DNA of 6,625 nt from Alphaproteobacteria bacterium (GTDB lineage Bacteria > Pseudomonadota > Alphaproteobacteria > UBA9219), in NCBI GenBank assembly GCA_028865155.1, contig JAGWKW010000068.1:1-6625 (forward strand). Direction: 5' to 3'. This document shows, piece by piece, positions 5,539-6,625 of the stretch. Position 1 is the stretch's first letter. Each line of letters begins with the position of its first letter. The position numbers and the translations under genes are program-made. The notes beneath the pieces are model-generated. The model saw only the letters and a list, made by a program, of their open reading frames with translations, ran no database searches and was not told where the DNA came from.

Positions 5539-6218
5539 AACGGATGCCTTCGCCCAATTTCAACGCGCGGTCGTCCGGCGTCGCTTTGCAATATGTCGTC
5601 CTGCATTACACCGGCATGCGCAATGCGGGCGCGGCTTTGTCGCGGCTGCGCGACCCGGCTTCGCAGGCCAGCGCGCATTACATGATCGACGAAGACGGAA
5701 GCGTCACCCAGATGGTCGAAGAAGACATGCGCGCCTGGCACGCAGGCAAAAGTTTCTGGCGCGGCGTCACCGACGTCAACAGCGCGTCGATCGGCATCGA
5801 ACTCGTCAATCCGGGGCACGAATTCGGCTACCGCCCGTTTCCCGACGCCCAGATCGCCGCGCTTAAAACCCTGCTGCGCGCCATCATCGACCGCCACGGC
5901 TTGAATCCCGCAACCGCGCTTCTCGGCCACAGCGACATCGCGCCGACGCGCAAAGAAGATCCGGGCGAATTATTCCCATGGCAGGCGCTGGCGCAGGAAG
6001 GGCTCGGCCTGTGGCCGGAACCGTCCGTTCAGGACTACGATCCGCCCGCCTCGGAGGACGAAGCCGCAGATCTTCTCAACGCCATCGGTTACGAGCCGAA
6101 CGACTCGAACGCGGCCCTGTTCGCGTTCCAGCGCCGCTATGTGCCCGACAACATGTCGGCGGAAACCGACGCCGGAACCTTGGCGAAACTGCGCGCGCTT
6201 AAACGGATGCTCGGCTAA
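5535..6218 (+). CDS. ampD: N-acetylmuramoyl-L-alanine amidase, AmpD type
   Basis: A 227-residue zinc amidase of the Amidase_2 family, which cleaves the bond between N-acetylmuramic acid (often 1,6-anhydro) and L-alanine. No signal peptide is visible, so it is probably cytosolic and recycles muropeptides like AmpD. The zinc ligands can be placed: H24 (VVLHYTG), H132 and D142 (GHSDIAPTRKEDPG), with the catalytic lysine K140. The spacing H-K-D of +8 and +10 equals that of E. coli AmpD (H154, K162, D164). E89 in IGIELVNPG is the conserved active-site glutamate. SAHYMIDEDGSVTQMVEED (47-65) is also family-typical. The segment from about 170 to 227 (LLNAIGYEPNDSNAALFAFQRRY) looks like a short peptidoglycan-binding-type helical domain, an extension found in many alphaproteobacterial members. 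The gene is coupled to djlA by ATGA. Its stop overlaps the stop of the convergent PAP2 gene. Confidence 0.9.
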   Translation: MKRMPSPNFNARSSGVALQYVVLHYTGMRNAGAALSRLRDPASQASAHYMIDEDGSVTQMVEEDMRAWHAGKSFWRGVTDVNSASIGIELVNPGHEFGYRPFPDAQIAALKTLLRAIIDRHGLNPATALLGHSDIAPTRKEDPGELFPWQALAQEGLGLWPEPSVQDYDPPASEDEAADLLNAIGYEPNDSNAALFAFQRRYVPDNMSAETDAGTLAKLRALKRMLG

Positions 6219-6625
6219 TCCTCATACGCCCTGAAAAAATCGCGCCACCGTTCCACCGCCGCGCGCGGGCCATACATAACCGCATATAAAAGCGTCGTCG
6301 TCAGCAGCATGAAAAACGTGGCATAGATGATGTCGCTCAAAAAATGCCCGCCCTGCACGAGCCGCGTCAGGCTGAAAGCCGCGCCAGCGCCCATGCCGGC
6401 CCAGAACAGGCGGCGCCTCCATTTGGGCACGGCGACGAAAGCGAAAGCGGTAAAGAAAAATCCGAACGCGCCGTCGCCGCAAACGAACGAGCCGTTCGGA
6501 TGCGCGGTCTCAAACTGCGGCTCGAGCGCGGGCGTAAAGGCCCGCGTGCCGCCGAATTCGACCACTTCGCGCGGCCTCGCACGGCCCCAATGATCCTTGA
6601 ACCCGGCATTGGCGACGAGCCCCGG
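6215..6625 (-). CDS. PAP2-family membrane phosphatase, 5' end missing
   Basis: The last 136 codons of a minus-strand gene that enters the window from the right. A GTG at 6565 opens a shorter frame, but the frame continues upstream to the window edge and encodes a family motif there, so GTG 6565 is an internal valine. Motif 1 is KDHWGRARP (6598-6572, K-x6-RP). Motif 2 is SFVCGDGAFGF, where the usual PSGH is replaced by VCGD. Motif 3 is TRLVQGGHFLSD (R-x5-H-x3-D), with the nucleophilic His and its Asp. Hydrophobic segments follow motif 2 (FGFFFTAFAFVAV), precede motif 3 (LFWAGMGAGAAFSL) and end the protein (FMLLTTTLLYAVM). These integral membrane phosphatases remove phosphate from lipid A, phosphatidylglycerol phosphate or undecaprenyl pyrophosphate on the periplasmic side. 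The substrate here is undetermined; an LpxE/LpxF-like role is possible. It ends tail to tail with the amidase, sharing 4 bases. Confidence 0.88.
   Translation of the reverse strand, partial: PGLVANAGFKDHWGRARPREVVEFGGTRAFTPALEPQFETAHPNGSFVCGDGAFGFFFTAFAFVAVPKWRRRLFWAGMGAGAAFSLTRLVQGGHFLSDIIYATFFMLLTTTLLYAVMYGPRAAVERWRDFFRAYED

Overview
The window looks like chromosomal DNA of an alphaproteobacterium. The main evidence is a Fur-superfamily regulator of the Irr type: it has the HHH metal/haem motif and lacks the C-terminal CxxC zinc pairs of Fur and PerR. Irr is essentially an alphaproteobacterial regulator. Most of the DNA is moderately GC-rich with strong GC3-type codon bias. A clearly AT-richer patch at about 3600-4122 is the exception.

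Layout. On the minus strand, read from right to left, are irr (4542-4123), a small single-pass membrane protein of unknown function (4074-3637), a promoter with an Irr/PerR-like operator (about 3602-3575), a rubrerythrin without a rubredoxin domain (3536-3108), a GC-rich stem-loop (3098-3072), a large two-cluster Fe-S protein of the GlpC/HdrD type (3039-1648), a DUF3501 protein overlapping it by ATGA (1651-1067), an unrecognised 277-residue protein (993-160), and the first 44 codons of an amidinotransferase/dimethylargininase-family enzyme that leaves the window at base 1. On the plus strand, divergent from irr, are a DjlA-type TerB/J-domain protein (4690-5538) and, overlapping it by ATGA, an AmpD-type N-acetylmuramoyl-L-alanine amidase (5535-6218). 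Converging on the amidase with overlapping stop codons is a PAP2-family membrane phosphatase whose 5' end lies beyond base 6625.

How the genes work together. The minus-strand block reads as an iron/peroxide response module. A haem/iron-sensing regulator sits beside a peroxide-reducing diiron protein whose promoter carries a near-perfect TAGAAT-N-ATTCTA palindrome in the -35/-10 spacer. The Fe-S protein and DUF3501 follow, and I infer that they support electron supply or maturation for the rubrerythrin, which has no built-in rubredoxin. The plus-strand block and the PAP2 gene are cell-envelope functions: a membrane co-chaperone, muropeptide recycling, and lipid or isoprenoid phosphate hydrolysis.

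The parts least explained by known families are the AT-rich small membrane protein between irr and the rubrerythrin, the 277-residue protein, and the biochemical role of the Fe-S/DUF3501 pair. I see no RNA genes, CRISPR array, insertion sequence or phage genes.
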